From Polaromonas sp. (lineage in GTDB: Bacteria > Pseudomonadota > Gammaproteobacteria > Burkholderiales > Burkholderiaceae_C): DNA of 14,703 nucleotides. Position 1 is the first letter of the stretch. Every line of letters begins with the position of its first letter. The stretch lies in assembly GCA_013205645.1 (NCBI GenBank), contig JABMMH010000308.1:1-14703 (forward strand). The letters run 5' to 3'. Positions 6,856 through 14,466 of the stretch are shown here, piece after piece. Both the position numbers and the translations under genes were made by a program. The notes beneath the pieces were generated by a model. That model was not told the origin of the DNA. It searched no databases and saw only the letters and a program-made list of their open reading frames with translations.

Positions 6856-8154
6856 TCAATAGCCCAACTGGCGCGGCAACCACAGCGCGAGTTCTGGAAA
6901 GGCAATCACCAGCACCATCACGATGAACATGGAGAACAGCATCCAACCGACCCAGCGAACGGTCTCTTCCATCGGCACTTTGGCGATACGGCAAGAGACC
7001 ATCAAATTAACGGCCAGCGGCGGCGTGAATTGCCCCAGCGCCACTTTCAGCGTGAGGATGACGCCAAACCACACCGGGTCCCACTTGTAGAACTGCATGA
7101 TGGGCAGCAGCAGCGGCACAAAGATCAAGAAGATAGAGACACCGTCGAGAAACATGCCCACCGTCACCAGCATCAAAATCAGCAGCGCCAGCACACCGTA
7201 TTCGCCCAAACCGGAATTCACAATGGCCCGTGCGACAGGGTCAATCACCCCCAGCGTCGACAGCGAATACGCAAAGATGCCGGCCAGCGAGACGACCAGC
7301 AAAATCACGGCAGACAGCTCTCCCGACTCGCGCAAGATGATGAACAAATCGCGAACTTTGATGGTGTGGTAAATGGCCATGCCAACGAAGAGTCCGTAGA
7401 ACACAGCCACCACTGCAGCTTCAGTTGGCGTGAACCAGCCGGCGCGCATGCCGCCCAAAATCAGCACTGGTGCGGCCAAACCCCAAACCGCCTCGCGCAG
7501 ACTTTTCCAGAATTCAGGGCGTGGCAGCGAGGCTTCGAGCGCGCCCATTTTGTGTTTGCGTGCCAACCAGACGGCCGGGATCATCAAGGCCAATCCGGCC
7601 ATCACACCGGGAATCATGCCCGCGGCGAACAGCGCCGGCACCGACGCACCCGGCACCAACACGGAGTAAACAATGAAGGCAATCGACGGTGGGATCAGGA
7701 TGTCGGTGGCCGCTGCGGCGCCCACCACGCTGGCAGAGAAAGCTGGCGGATAACCGGCACGGCTCATGGCCAAAATCATCACCCCACCCACAGCGGCGGC
7801 GTTGGCCGGGCCCGAGCCAGAAATACCGCCCAGAAACATCGCGACGGCAATAGCGACCAAGGGCAACATGCCGGGTCCGCGCCCGACGATGGCCACCGCC
7901 AAATTGACCAGCCGCAAGGCCACACCCGAACGATCGAAGATCGAGCCGACCAAGACAAACATGGGGATCGCCAGCAGCGGGTATTTGCCCAGCCCGGCAT
8001 AGAAGTTTTGCGGCACGGCCAACAGGCCGAACCACTGCGCATCGGCATTCGCCAGTGCGATGCAAGCGGCACCGGCCAACCCCAAGGCGGCGCCAATCGG
8101 CACGCCCATCAAAAGCATGACGATGAAGGCGACGAACAGAAGAGTGGGGATCAT
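6856..8154 (-). CDS. dctM: TRAP transporter large permease subunit (DctM family)
   Basis: This 432-residue integral membrane protein has about a dozen hydrophobic segments, the usual size for DctM. Typical parts are the N-terminal helix IPTLLFVAFIVMLLMGVPIG, SGSGPANAAAVGGVMI, SRAGYPPAFSASVVGAAAATDILIPPSI, GMFLDGVSIFLIFVPLLLPI and GQFTPPLAVNLMVS. It is the sodium- or proton-coupled transport subunit in the inner membrane, working with DctQ and DctP. The ATG at 8152-8154 lies 10 bp after the DctQ stop, with GAGGG about 7 bp upstream. The frame is open further upstream, but that extension is Arg/Cys-rich, overlaps dctQ and is not membrane-like. The dctP start follows after a 67-bp gap. Confidence 0.92.
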   Translation of the reverse strand: MIPTLLFVAFIVMLLMGVPIGAALGLAGAACIALANADAQWFGLLAVPQNFYAGLGKYPLLAIPMFVLVGSIFDRSGVALRLVNLAVAIVGRGPGMLPLVAIAVAMFLGGISGSGPANAAAVGGVMILAMSRAGYPPAFSASVVGAAAATDILIPPSIAFIVYSVLVPGASVPALFAAGMIPGVMAGLALMIPAVWLARKHKMGALEASLPRPEFWKSLREAVWGLAAPVLILGGMRAGWFTPTEAAVVAVFYGLFVGMAIYHTIKVRDLFIILRESGELSAVILLVVSLAGIFAYSLSTLGVIDPVARAIVNSGLGEYGVLALLILMLVTVGMFLDGVSIFLIFVPLLLPIMQFYKWDPVWFGVILTLKVALGQFTPPLAVNLMVSCRIAKVPMEETVRWVGWMLFSMFIVMVLVIAFPELALWLPRQLGY

Positions 8155-8164
8155 GACCAGGCCC

Positions 8165-8692
8165 TCATTCCCGCCGCCCACGTCGAATGAACAGACCGAG
8201 TGCGCGGCCGGCGATGGCCACCGACATGATCGGCAGCCAGACCGTGTACCACCACTGCGGCACGCCAATGCCCGGCGAGGTCTCGCCATATCGGATGTCG
8301 TCGTAAACCATGCGTGTGCTCAGCACGGCGATCAGCACGAACAACAAAAACACCATGATGGCGCCGAAGCGAGCCAGTGCGCGCTGACGGGCCAGCGGGC
8401 CGTTGTCGGCAAAGTACTCGATACGGATTTGCCGATTTCGCGCGACCGAGGCCGAACCGGCGACCAGCGCCAGCGCGATCATCAGGAACACCGAGAACTC
8501 TTCTGTCCATGCAAACGACTGGCTGGTGAAGTAGCGCACCAGCACATTCGCAAAGGTGATGAGCGCCAACAAGCCCATGACGATGACGGTCAGCCAGTCC
8601 TCAATCTTCAGGGGGATGACGGTGACTTCGTCCTGATCGGCAGGGCTGGGCACGGGGCCGGGCGGCGTGGTGATATCGGAGATCAGTGACAT
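8165..8692 (-). CDS. dctQ: TRAP transporter small permease subunit (DctQ family)
   Basis: This protein of about 175 residues has the four transmembrane helices of DctQ subunits: roughly residues 32-57 (DWLTVIVMGLLALITFANVL), 65-86, 105-128 and 145-168. Between helices 2 and 3 it carries ARNRQIRIEYFAD, matching the family's conserved loop. The cytoplasmic N-terminus is Pro-rich. It assembles with the large permease in the inner membrane. Start choice is uncertain: the ATG at 8690-8692 lacks a clear Shine-Dalgarno, and so does the in-frame ATG at 8734, which would add 14 residues. The gap to the upstream HAD gene is about 80 bp with no terminator that I trust, so it could be its own unit or the tail of the long operon. 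Confidence 0.87.
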   Translation of the reverse strand: MSLISDITTPPGPVPSPADQDEVTVIPLKIEDWLTVIVMGLLALITFANVLVRYFTSQSFAWTEEFSVFLMIALALVAGSASVARNRQIRIEYFADNGPLARQRALARFGAIMVFLLFVLIAVLSTRMVYDDIRYGETSPGIGVPQWWYTVWLPIMSVAIAGRALGLFIRRGRRE

Positions 8693-8773
8693 AGGTAGAG
8701 CAAGGAGATTAGTGCCGCGGAACAAGCTCGGCATTGTAGGGGGCCATGCTTTCAATCTCGCCCTGCCCTTGTC

Positions 8774-9433
8774 CTAGACGAGGTCGGCCAGCGCCCCCAT
8801 GTCCGTGAAGATGACGCTGGCACCCGCGGCGCGCAAGGCGTTCGGCGCGTCATGCCCCGCCTCGGCCGGACTGTAGCCAAACACCGTGGCGCCAGCCGCC
8901 ACACCGGCCGCCACGCCCGTGACCGTGTCTTCCACCACAACGCAGCGTTGGGGGTCGACGCCCAAGGCTGCCACGGCCGCCAAATAAACATCGGGGGCGG
9001 GTTTGGAACGCGGCATCTCGTGGCCGCTGAAAATGAAGTCCTTGAAGTAAGGCATGAGGCCGCACTTCTCCAATTGCAGCTCAACCTTGAAGCGGTCAGC
9101 ACCCGAAGCACAGGCAATCAGCCCACCGTACAGCGCATGAATTTTGGCTACTGCATCAACCGCGTTGGGAATCGCTTGCAGGCCGGCCACCAAACCGAGG
9201 TTGCGTCGCTCGCGAAAGCGCAGCATCCAGTCTTCGGTCATGGGTTGGCCGGTGCGCGTCTCGATCAAGACCCGCTCGTCTTTGACTGCCTTGCCAATAA
9301 AGATGCGCATGCATTCAGCCGGGGTCAGCGTCCAGCCGGACTCTTGCAACATGTCGCGCAACACGCCGTTGGTGATGGACTCGCTGTCAACCAGCACGCC
9401 ATCGCAATCAAATAAAACAGCTTGGAAATTCAT
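8774..9433 (-). CDS. HAD-superfamily phosphatase (beta-phosphoglucomutase-like)
   Basis: This 219-residue protein is a subfamily I HAD hydrolase. The nucleophile motif is FDCDGVLVDSE (Asp9 and Asp11), a helical cap follows (about 18-85), motif II is the Ser in ACASGADRF, motif III the Lys in RSKPAPDVYL, and motif IV the acidic pair in VVVEDTVTGV. The family includes phosphoglycolate phosphatases, beta-phosphoglucomutases and small sugar-phosphate phosphatases; the sequence does not decide between them. The true start is the ATG at 9431-9433, since the frame upstream overlaps the YchJ-like gene and is not HAD-like. The Shine-Dalgarno is weak. It lies 34 bp downstream of the YchJ-like gene and is probably cotranscribed. 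Confidence 0.87.
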   Translation of the reverse strand: MNFQAVLFDCDGVLVDSESITNGVLRDMLQESGWTLTPAECMRIFIGKAVKDERVLIETRTGQPMTEDWMLRFRERRNLGLVAGLQAIPNAVDAVAKIHALYGGLIACASGADRFKVELQLEKCGLMPYFKDFIFSGHEMPRSKPAPDVYLAAVAALGVDPQRCVVVEDTVTGVAAGVAAGATVFGYSPAEAGHDAPNALRAAGASVIFTDMGALADLV

Positions 9434-9467
9434 CCGTAGATGATAAGGCGCCCGGCAACATCCCTGC

Positions 9468-9884
9468 CTACATCGAATCCCCGTCGACATACAGCCAGCG
9501 CCCATCTTGACGCACAAAACGGCTTTTTTCATGCAGCCGCGTGGCCTTGCCGCCCAGCCGGTAACGCGCCACAAATTCGACCTCTGCGCTGTCCGGGCCA
9601 GTCACTTGATGGCGCCGAACCTCCAGCCCCAGCCAGCGCGCATCAGGTTCAAAATCCAGTGTGTCGGGCCGCGTGCTGACATGCCAGGTGGCGCGCAGGT
9701 AGTCGGCTTGTTGCAAGACAAAGGCGCTGTAACGGGAACGCATCAGCGCCTCGGCGTCGGGCGCTGGCGATTCAAGCCAGCGATGCAGATAGCGACCGCA
9801 GCAAGCAGCCAAAGTCAAAGGTCGGCGTGGGCCGGTTTTTGGGTTTGTTTCGCGGCCGCAAGGACACGGGTCATCAACGCCCAC
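9468..9884 (-). CDS. YchJ-family (UPF0225) protein with SEC-C zinc-binding motif
   Basis: This 138-residue protein matches the YchJ family: an N-terminal SEC-C-like Cys cluster CPCG...ACCGRY (Cys7, Cys9, Cys28, Cys29), then the family signature ALMRSRYSAFVLQQADYLRATW, and a C-terminal NTF2-like part EVEFVARYRLGG...KSRFVRQDGRWLYVDGD. The spacing between the Cys pairs is about ten residues longer than in E. coli YchJ. Function is unknown; SEC-C motifs bind zinc. The start is a GTG at 9882-9884, six bases after the TGA of the rhodanese gene, so translational coupling is likely. An in-frame stop lies just upstream and rules out a longer start. Confidence 0.85.
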   Translation of the reverse strand: MGVDDPCPCGRETNPKTGPRRPLTLAACCGRYLHRWLESPAPDAEALMRSRYSAFVLQQADYLRATWHVSTRPDTLDFEPDARWLGLEVRRHQVTGPDSAEVEFVARYRLGGKATRLHEKSRFVRQDGRWLYVDGDSM

Positions 9885-9890
9885 GGAACA

Positions 9891-10322
9891 TCAAGCCTTG
9901 CCCGGTGGCCGGCTGGCGGCTTTGTGCTCTTCGAGCGTCTGCACCGGTGCGCCTTGTCCAGTCCAATCGGCAAAGCCGCCGTCGATGTGCGCGACATTGG
10001 TCATGCCCATGTCTTGCAGCGCCTTGGTGGCCAGCGCACTGCGCCAACCGGCACCGCAAAACAACACGAACTCACGCGACTCGTCGCCAAACACCGGTTT
10101 GAAATACGGCGAATCGGGGTCGACCCAAAACTCCAACATGCCGCGCGGCGCGAGCAGTGCGCCCGGCAGCGTGCCACCGCGCTCTAACTCACGCGGGTCA
10201 CGAATGTCAACGATTTGCAGCTTCGGGTCACCCAAACGTTCACGAATTTGGGCCACGCTGTAGGTGGTGACTTCGGCCATGGCCTCGTCAACCAGTACGC
10301 GGAATCCTTTGGTGATGGCCAT
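9891..10322 (-). CDS. Single-domain rhodanese-like sulfurtransferase
   Basis: This 143-residue protein has one rhodanese domain. Features are the strand/turn LQIVDIRDPRELERGGTLPG, the active-site loop FCGAGWRSAL with the catalytic Cys89, and a C-terminal helix followed by DGGFADWTGQGAPV. The six-residue loop CGAGWR is the sulfurtransferase type. Rhodaneses carry persulfide sulfur to a cyanide-like or protein acceptor; the natural partner is unknown. The ATG at 10320-10322 has AGAGGA 7 bp upstream. It sits 30 bp after the thiolase gene and touches the YchJ-like gene, which places it inside the leucine operon, although no link of rhodanese to leucine breakdown is known to me. Confidence 0.9.
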   Translation of the reverse strand: MAITKGFRVLVDEAMAEVTTYSVAQIRERLGDPKLQIVDIRDPRELERGGTLPGALLAPRGMLEFWVDPDSPYFKPVFGDESREFVLFCGAGWRSALATKALQDMGMTNVAHIDGGFADWTGQGAPVQTLEEHKAASRPPGKA

Positions 10323-10352
10323 GATTTTTCCTCTTTAATCCGACTGATCGGG

Positions 10353-11534
10353 TTACAGCAATTCGATGGCGAGGGCAGTACCCTCACCGCCGCCAATGCA
10401 CAAAGTCGCCACGCCTTTTTTCAGGCCGCGGGCCTTCAGGGCATACAGCAAGGTGACGATGATGCGGGCGCCGCTGGCACCAATCGGATGACCCAAGGCA
10501 CACGCACCGCCGTTGACATTGACGATGTCGTGGCTGATACCCAGCTCTTTCATGGCGGCCATCGGCACCACGGCGAAGGCCTCGTTGATTTCCCACAGGT
10601 CGACATCAGCCACCTGCCAGCCGATTTTTTTCAGCAACTTTTGCACAGCGCCCACCGGCGCGGTGGTGAACCACTCGGGCGCTTGGGCGAAGGTGGCGTG
10701 GCCGACGATACGGGCGATTGGCGTCGCACCCAAGGTCTTGGCGGTGGAGGCGCGGGTCAGCACCAACGCGGCCGCGCCATCGTTGATGGACGAGCTGGAC
10801 GCCGCCGTGATGGTGCCGTCTTTTTTGAACGCTGGACGCAGCGCCGACATCTTCTCTAGCTTGACCTTGCCTGGGCCTTCGTCGATGGAGATGATCGTTT
10901 CGCCGGCGCGGCCCTTCACCGTGACTGGCGTGATCTCGGCCTGGAAAGCGCCGGATTCGATCGCCGCCCGGGCGCGTTGCACGCTGGCTGTCGCGAAGGC
11001 GTCTTGTGCCTCCCGCGTGAACTGGTATTTGTCGGCGCACTGCTCGCCAAAGGTGCCCATGGCGCGGCCTGGCTCGTACGCGTCTTCTAGGCCGTCGAGC
11101 ATCATGTGGTCGTAAATACGGTCGTGGCCGATGCGAACGCCGCTGCGGCCTTTCAGCAACAGATGCGGCGCATTGGTCATGCTTTCCATGCCGCCTGTGA
11201 CCATCACGTCACGGCTGCCAGCGATCAACTGGTCGGTGGCGAGCAGTGTCGCTTCCATACCCGAACCGCACATCTTGGACAACGTCACCGCGCCCGCGCT
11301 GGCCGGCAAGCCGCCCTTGAAACCGGCTTGCCGCGCAGGCGCTTGGCCCTGCCCGGCCATCAGGCAATTGCCGAACAGCACCTCGTCAACGAGGGCCGGT
11401 GAAATACCGGCACGCTCAATCGCCGCCTTGATCGCGGCACCGCCAAGATCGTGCGCAGCCAAAGATGAAAAGTCGCCCTGAAAGCCGCCCATAGGCGTGC
11501 GAGCGGCACCGAGAATGACGATGGAATCAGACAT
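10353..11534 (-). CDS. Acetyl-CoA acetyltransferase (thiolase)
   Basis: This 393-residue thiolase has all active-site residues of the biosynthetic/acetoacetyl-CoA type: Cys89 in LSKMCGSGMEA, the NEAFA motif near residue 319, His349 in ALGHPIGASGAR, and Cys379 in LCIGGGEG. Numbering is within one residue of the Zoogloea enzyme. It splits acetoacetyl-CoA with CoA into two acetyl-CoA, or runs in reverse to feed polyhydroxybutyrate synthesis. In this setting it is the likely last step after leucine carbon reaches acetoacetate; no CoA-transferase that would activate acetoacetate is seen. The ATG at 11532-11534 has AAGGAG 7 bp upstream. The carbonic anhydrase gene ends 26 bp before it. atoB or phaA would be possible names, but the sequence does not decide. 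Confidence 0.93.
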   Translation of the reverse strand: MSDSIVILGAARTPMGGFQGDFSSLAAHDLGGAAIKAAIERAGISPALVDEVLFGNCLMAGQGQAPARQAGFKGGLPASAGAVTLSKMCGSGMEATLLATDQLIAGSRDVMVTGGMESMTNAPHLLLKGRSGVRIGHDRIYDHMMLDGLEDAYEPGRAMGTFGEQCADKYQFTREAQDAFATASVQRARAAIESGAFQAEITPVTVKGRAGETIISIDEGPGKVKLEKMSALRPAFKKDGTITAASSSSINDGAAALVLTRASTAKTLGATPIARIVGHATFAQAPEWFTTAPVGAVQKLLKKIGWQVADVDLWEINEAFAVVPMAAMKELGISHDIVNVNGGACALGHPIGASGARIIVTLLYALKARGLKKGVATLCIGGGEGTALAIELL

Positions 11535-11560
11535 GTTTTCTCCTTGAATAGTTTGAAAAT

Positions 11561-12217
11561 TTATCGCGGCGCCTTGGCCACGCTGTCGACGGCGGCTCGG
11601 TACATCGGCTCTAAGCCGTTGTTGCCCGTGACGGTGACCCGCATGTCTTGCAGCAGGCCGTCGTGAATACCGTAAACCCAGCCGTGCAGCGAGACGTTTT
11701 GCCCGCGCGACCAGGCGTCTTGCAGCACGGTGCTCTGCGCGACGTTGACAACTTGCTCAATCACATTGAGTTGCACCAGCGCGTCGCAGCGAAATTCTTC
11801 AGCAATCCCGTTGATCAGCGATTGGTGGCGGTCACGCACATCTTGAATGTGGCGCAACCAGTTGTCGGCCAAACCAATCCGCGCGCCTTCCAGCGCCGCA
11901 CGAACGCCGGAGCAGCCGAAGTGGCCGACCACCATCACGTGCTCAACTTTGAGCCTTTCAACGGCAAACTGAATGGTCGACAGCGCGTTCAGGTCTGAAT
12001 GCACCACCACGTTGGCCACGTTGCGGTGCACGAAGACTTCACCCGGCTCCAGCCCGGTCAACAAGTTGGCCGGGACACGGCTGTCAGAGCAACCAATCCA
12101 CATGTACTTGGGCGTTTGCTGTTGAACCAAGCTGGTGAAAAAACCGGGCCGCTCGGCTTCCATTTGCGCGGCCCACGCGCGGTTGTGTTCGAAAAGATTG
12201 TTGATTGAGTTTGTCAT
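11561..12217 (-). CDS. can: Beta-class carbonic anhydrase
   Basis: This 218-residue beta-carbonic anhydrase resembles E. coli Can. Zinc ligands are Cys43 in WIGCSDSRVP, His99 and Cys102 in VVGHFGCSGV; the Asp45-Arg47 dyad of the active site is present, as is the signature FVHRNVANVV. It interconverts CO2 and bicarbonate in the cytoplasm. It is placed 36 bp after isovaleryl-CoA dehydrogenase and 26 bp before the thiolase. Methylcrotonyl-CoA carboxylase uses bicarbonate, so local supply for the next pathway step is a reasonable reading (inference). The start at 12215-12217 has only a weak AAGA upstream, so expression may depend partly on coupling. Confidence 0.95.
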   Translation of the reverse strand: MTNSINNLFEHNRAWAAQMEAERPGFFTSLVQQQTPKYMWIGCSDSRVPANLLTGLEPGEVFVHRNVANVVVHSDLNALSTIQFAVERLKVEHVMVVGHFGCSGVRAALEGARIGLADNWLRHIQDVRDRHQSLINGIAEEFRCDALVQLNVIEQVVNVAQSTVLQDAWSRGQNVSLHGWVYGIHDGLLQDMRVTVTGNNGLEPMYRAAVDSVAKAPR

Positions 12218-12253
12218 GCGTCGATCTTAGTCATTTGGTGCCAAGACTGTGGC

Positions 12254-13432
12254 TCAACAGGTTTCGGCGAACAGCTCGCGGCCGATCAGCATGCGGCGGA
12301 TTTCGCTGGTGCCAGCGCCGATTTCGTAGAGCTTGGCATCGCGCCACAAACGTCCCAGCGGATAGTCGTTGATGTAGCCGTTGCCGCCAAAAATCTGCAC
12401 GCCTTCGCCAGCCATCCAAGTGGCTTTTTCAGCACACCACAAAATCACCGAGGCACAGTCTTTGCGTACTTGCCGCACATGCTCAACACCCAGCAGGTCC
12501 AGATTTTTGGCCACGGTGTAAGCAAACGAGCGGCCGGCTTGCAGCACGGTGTACATGTCCGCGACCTTGCCTTGAATCAGTTGAAACTCGCCAATGCTTT
12601 GGCCGAACTGCTTGCGGTCATGGATATAGGGAATGACGCTGTCCATGACGGATTGCATGATGCCCAGAGGTCCGCCGGTGAGCACGGCGCGCTCGTAATC
12701 GAGGCCGCTCATCAGCACTTTGGCGCCACTGTTCAAGCCGCCCAAAATATTCTGCGCCGGCACTTCGACGTTGTTAAAAACAAGCTCTCCGGTGTGGCTG
12801 CCGCGCATGCCGAGCTTGTCGAGCTTTTGCGCGACAGAAAACCCGGCCATGGTTTTTTCAATCAGGAAGGCGGTGACACCGCGCGCACCCAATTCTGGTT
12901 CGGTCTTGGCGTAGACCACCAGCGTGTCGGCGTCTGGGCCGTTGGTGATCCACATTTTGCTGCCGTTGAGCAGGTAATAACCGCCTTTGTCTTCGGCCTT
13001 TAGCTTCATGCTGAGGACGTCAGAGCCGGCACCGGGCTCGCTCATGGCCAAGGCCCCCACATGGTCGCCGCTGATGAGATTGGGCAAGTATCTTTGCCGC
13101 TGCTCAGGCGTGCCATTGCGTTTGATTTGGTTCACGCACAAGTTGCTGTGCGCGCCGTAACTCAAGCCCACCGAAGCCGAGGCACGCGAGATTTCTTCCA
13201 TCGCGATCATGTGCGCGAGGTAGCCCATGTTGGCACCGCCGAACTCTTCACCGACGGTGATGCCCAGCACACCCAAGTCGCCCATCTTGCGCCACAAGTC
13301 CATTGGAAATTGGTCGCTGCGGTCGATCTCGGCGGCGCGCGGTGCAATCTCTATTTCCGCAAATTCACGCACGGCATCGCGTAAGGCGTCGATGTCTTCA
13401 CCGAGCTGAAAGTTGAGTCCTGGTAGGGTCAT
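12254..13432 (-). CDS. ivd: Isovaleryl-CoA dehydrogenase
   Basis: This 392-residue acyl-CoA dehydrogenase matches isovaleryl-CoA dehydrogenases (liuA). Telltale parts are SVGLSYGAHSNLCVNQI (about 87-103), the FAD-contacting ALAMSEPGAGSDV and WITNGPDADTLVVYAKT, and the catalytic base. Glu247 lies in LDYERAVLTGGPLGIMQ, the helix position characteristic of IVD (human Glu254) and not the usual C-terminal Glu of other family members. The C-terminus has IFGGNGYINDYPLGRLWRDA and YEIGAGTSEIRR. It oxidises isovaleryl-CoA to 3-methylcrotonyl-CoA and reduces ETF. The ATG at 13430-13432 has AAGGAG at 7 bp. It follows the thioesterase gene by 26 bp and is probably transcribed with it from a promoter near 13950. 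Confidence 0.95.
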   Translation of the reverse strand: MTLPGLNFQLGEDIDALRDAVREFAEIEIAPRAAEIDRSDQFPMDLWRKMGDLGVLGITVGEEFGGANMGYLAHMIAMEEISRASASVGLSYGAHSNLCVNQIKRNGTPEQRQRYLPNLISGDHVGALAMSEPGAGSDVLSMKLKAEDKGGYYLLNGSKMWITNGPDADTLVVYAKTEPELGARGVTAFLIEKTMAGFSVAQKLDKLGMRGSHTGELVFNNVEVPAQNILGGLNSGAKVLMSGLDYERAVLTGGPLGIMQSVMDSVIPYIHDRKQFGQSIGEFQLIQGKVADMYTVLQAGRSFAYTVAKNLDLLGVEHVRQVRKDCASVILWCAEKATWMAGEGVQIFGGNGYINDYPLGRLWRDAKLYEIGAGTSEIRRMLIGRELFAETC

Positions 13433-13458
13433 GGCGTCTCCTTGAAGTTTGAAATAAA

Positions 13459-13917
13459 TCAGTACGTTTGCGGCACGGGCATCAGCGTTTGCTGCATCAC
13501 AGCGCAGTCGGTGACCTTGCCGTCGGCCGTCACATGCTTGACGTCCGCGGCGGTGATGATGAGGCGTTTACCGCCCTTGAGCACCCGGCCAACAGCGCGC
13601 AACTCACCGCCTTGGAATGCCGCCAAAAAATTGATCTTGTATTCCACAGTGGTGACTTCCATGCCGGGCGGTGCCACGGTGAGGCCTGCGTAGCCCGCCG
13701 CAATGTCGGCCAACGCGCCCATGGCCCCGCCATGAAAGCCGCCTTGCTGCTGCGTCACCCGGTCTGAATACGGCAGCGCCACTTCGCACAAGCCCGGCTC
13801 GACCCGTATCAGACGTGCGCCCAAATGCTGCATCAGGCCTTGCCGCACGAAGCTGGCTTCTATGCGCTTGAACAATTCGGCGGGGCTTTGAATCTGCGGT
13901 GTGTCAGCGACGGTCAT
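13459..13917 (-). CDS. PaaI-type hotdog-fold acyl-CoA thioesterase
   Basis: This 152-residue hotdog-fold protein carries the PaaI/YdiI-type motif GGFHGGAMGALADIAAGYA (about 59-77), followed by the long beta strands TTVEYKINFLAAFQGGELRAVGR and TDCAVMQQTLMPVP. Such enzymes hydrolyse CoA thioesters, often to rescue CoA when a catabolic intermediate builds up. That would suit a place directly ahead of isovaleryl-CoA dehydrogenase, but the substrate is unknown. A TTG at 13923 is in frame, but the ATG at 13917 has AAAGG about 9 bp upstream and is preferred. It is the first gene of the long minus-strand unit and has a regulator-type motif 18 bp in front of its start. Confidence 0.87.
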   Translation of the reverse strand: MTVADTPQIQSPAELFKRIEASFVRQGLMQHLGARLIRVEPGLCEVALPYSDRVTQQQGGFHGGAMGALADIAAGYAGLTVAPPGMEVTTVEYKINFLAAFQGGELRAVGRVLKGGKRLIITAADVKHVTADGKVTDCAVMQQTLMPVPQTY

Positions 13918-13934
13918 GTGCAAGGGCCTTTGAA

Positions 13935-13950
13935 TTGACGTTGACGAGAC
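13935..13950 (-). promoter_or_regulatory. Degenerate LiuR-like operator upstream of the thioesterase-ivd operon
   Basis: On the plus strand the site reads TTGACGTTGACGAGAC. It matches the palindrome at 14468-14483 (TTGACGTTAACGTCAA) at the first eight bases and the following ACG, with a decayed right half. It lies 18-33 bp upstream of the thioesterase ATG. Just before it on the minus strand is TATTAA (13957-13952), a possible -10 box, so a protein bound here would cover the promoter start. No good -35 box was found. Binding by the MerR-type regulator is inference from the shared motif. Confidence 0.55.
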
Positions 13951-13984
13951 ATTAATAGATGGTCAATTATGGTGATTTGATAGA

Positions 13985-14383
13985 TCAGGCGGCTTTTTTA
14001 GCCGCTTTGGCCAGCAGAGAGCGGGCTTCTTTTTCATGCCCTTTGATCTCTTCTAAGTTGGCTTGCAGATCGGCCATTTGTTCTTCCAGACGTTGCCGAT
14101 GCCCAGCCAACACCTCTAGGAATTTTTTCAGCTGCGGCGCGGTGTCGCGCGGATTGTCGTAAGAGTCAATGATGTCTTTGGCCTCACTCAAGCTCAGACC
14201 CAGCCGCTTGGCCCGCAGCGTGAGTTTGAGTCGGGTGCGGTCGCGCGCCGTGTAGATTCGGTTGCGCCCGCCCGGACCTTCGCGCTGCGGCTGCAACAAG
14301 CCCACGTCTTCGTAAAAACGCATGGCGCGGGTGGTCAGGTCAAACTCTTTGGCAAGGTCGCCGATGGTGTAAGTCGTGGCCAT
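13985..14383 (-). CDS. liuR: MerR-family regulator, LiuR type (leucine/isovalerate catabolism)
   Basis: This protein of 132 residues has the N-terminal winged helix of MerR proteins: YTIGDLAKEFDLTTRAMRFY, then EDVGLLQPQREGPGGRNRIY, and a long C-terminal coiled coil (about 80-130, rich in Leu, Glu, Lys) ending in an Ala/Lys-rich tail. No cysteine cluster for metal sensing is present. It closely resembles LiuR, which in proteobacteria controls the isovaleryl-CoA/methylcrotonyl-CoA genes, and it lies next to ivd. An in-frame ATG at 14446 would add 21 residues; it has GAGA five bases upstream, whereas the ATG at 14383 has no Shine-Dalgarno. I prefer 14383 because MATTYTIGDL is the usual family start. 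A perfect palindrome lies upstream, so self-regulation is likely. Confidence 0.85.
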   Translation of the reverse strand: MATTYTIGDLAKEFDLTTRAMRFYEDVGLLQPQREGPGGRNRIYTARDRTRLKLTLRAKRLGLSLSEAKDIIDSYDNPRDTAPQLKKFLEVLAGHRQRLEEQMADLQANLEEIKGHEKEARSLLAKAAKKAA

Positions 14384-14466
14384 GGTGAAGGAAAAGCCCT
14401 GGTTGAGATGGTGTTGGGTGATAACGCATGACACGCTTGATGTCATGGATCTCTACAATTCGGCAT

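Noticed and set aside
6811..8190. A 459-codon open frame on the plus strand opposite dctM
   Set aside because: It is antisense to a clear membrane protein, and its product is a His/Gln/Arg/Asp-rich string with no family resemblance, as expected from the complement of GC-rich membrane codons.
8713..8733. TGCCG-N11-CGGCA hairpin between the HAD and dctQ genes as a terminator
   Set aside because: The stem is 5 bp, the loop is 11 nt, and no T-run follows on the minus strand.
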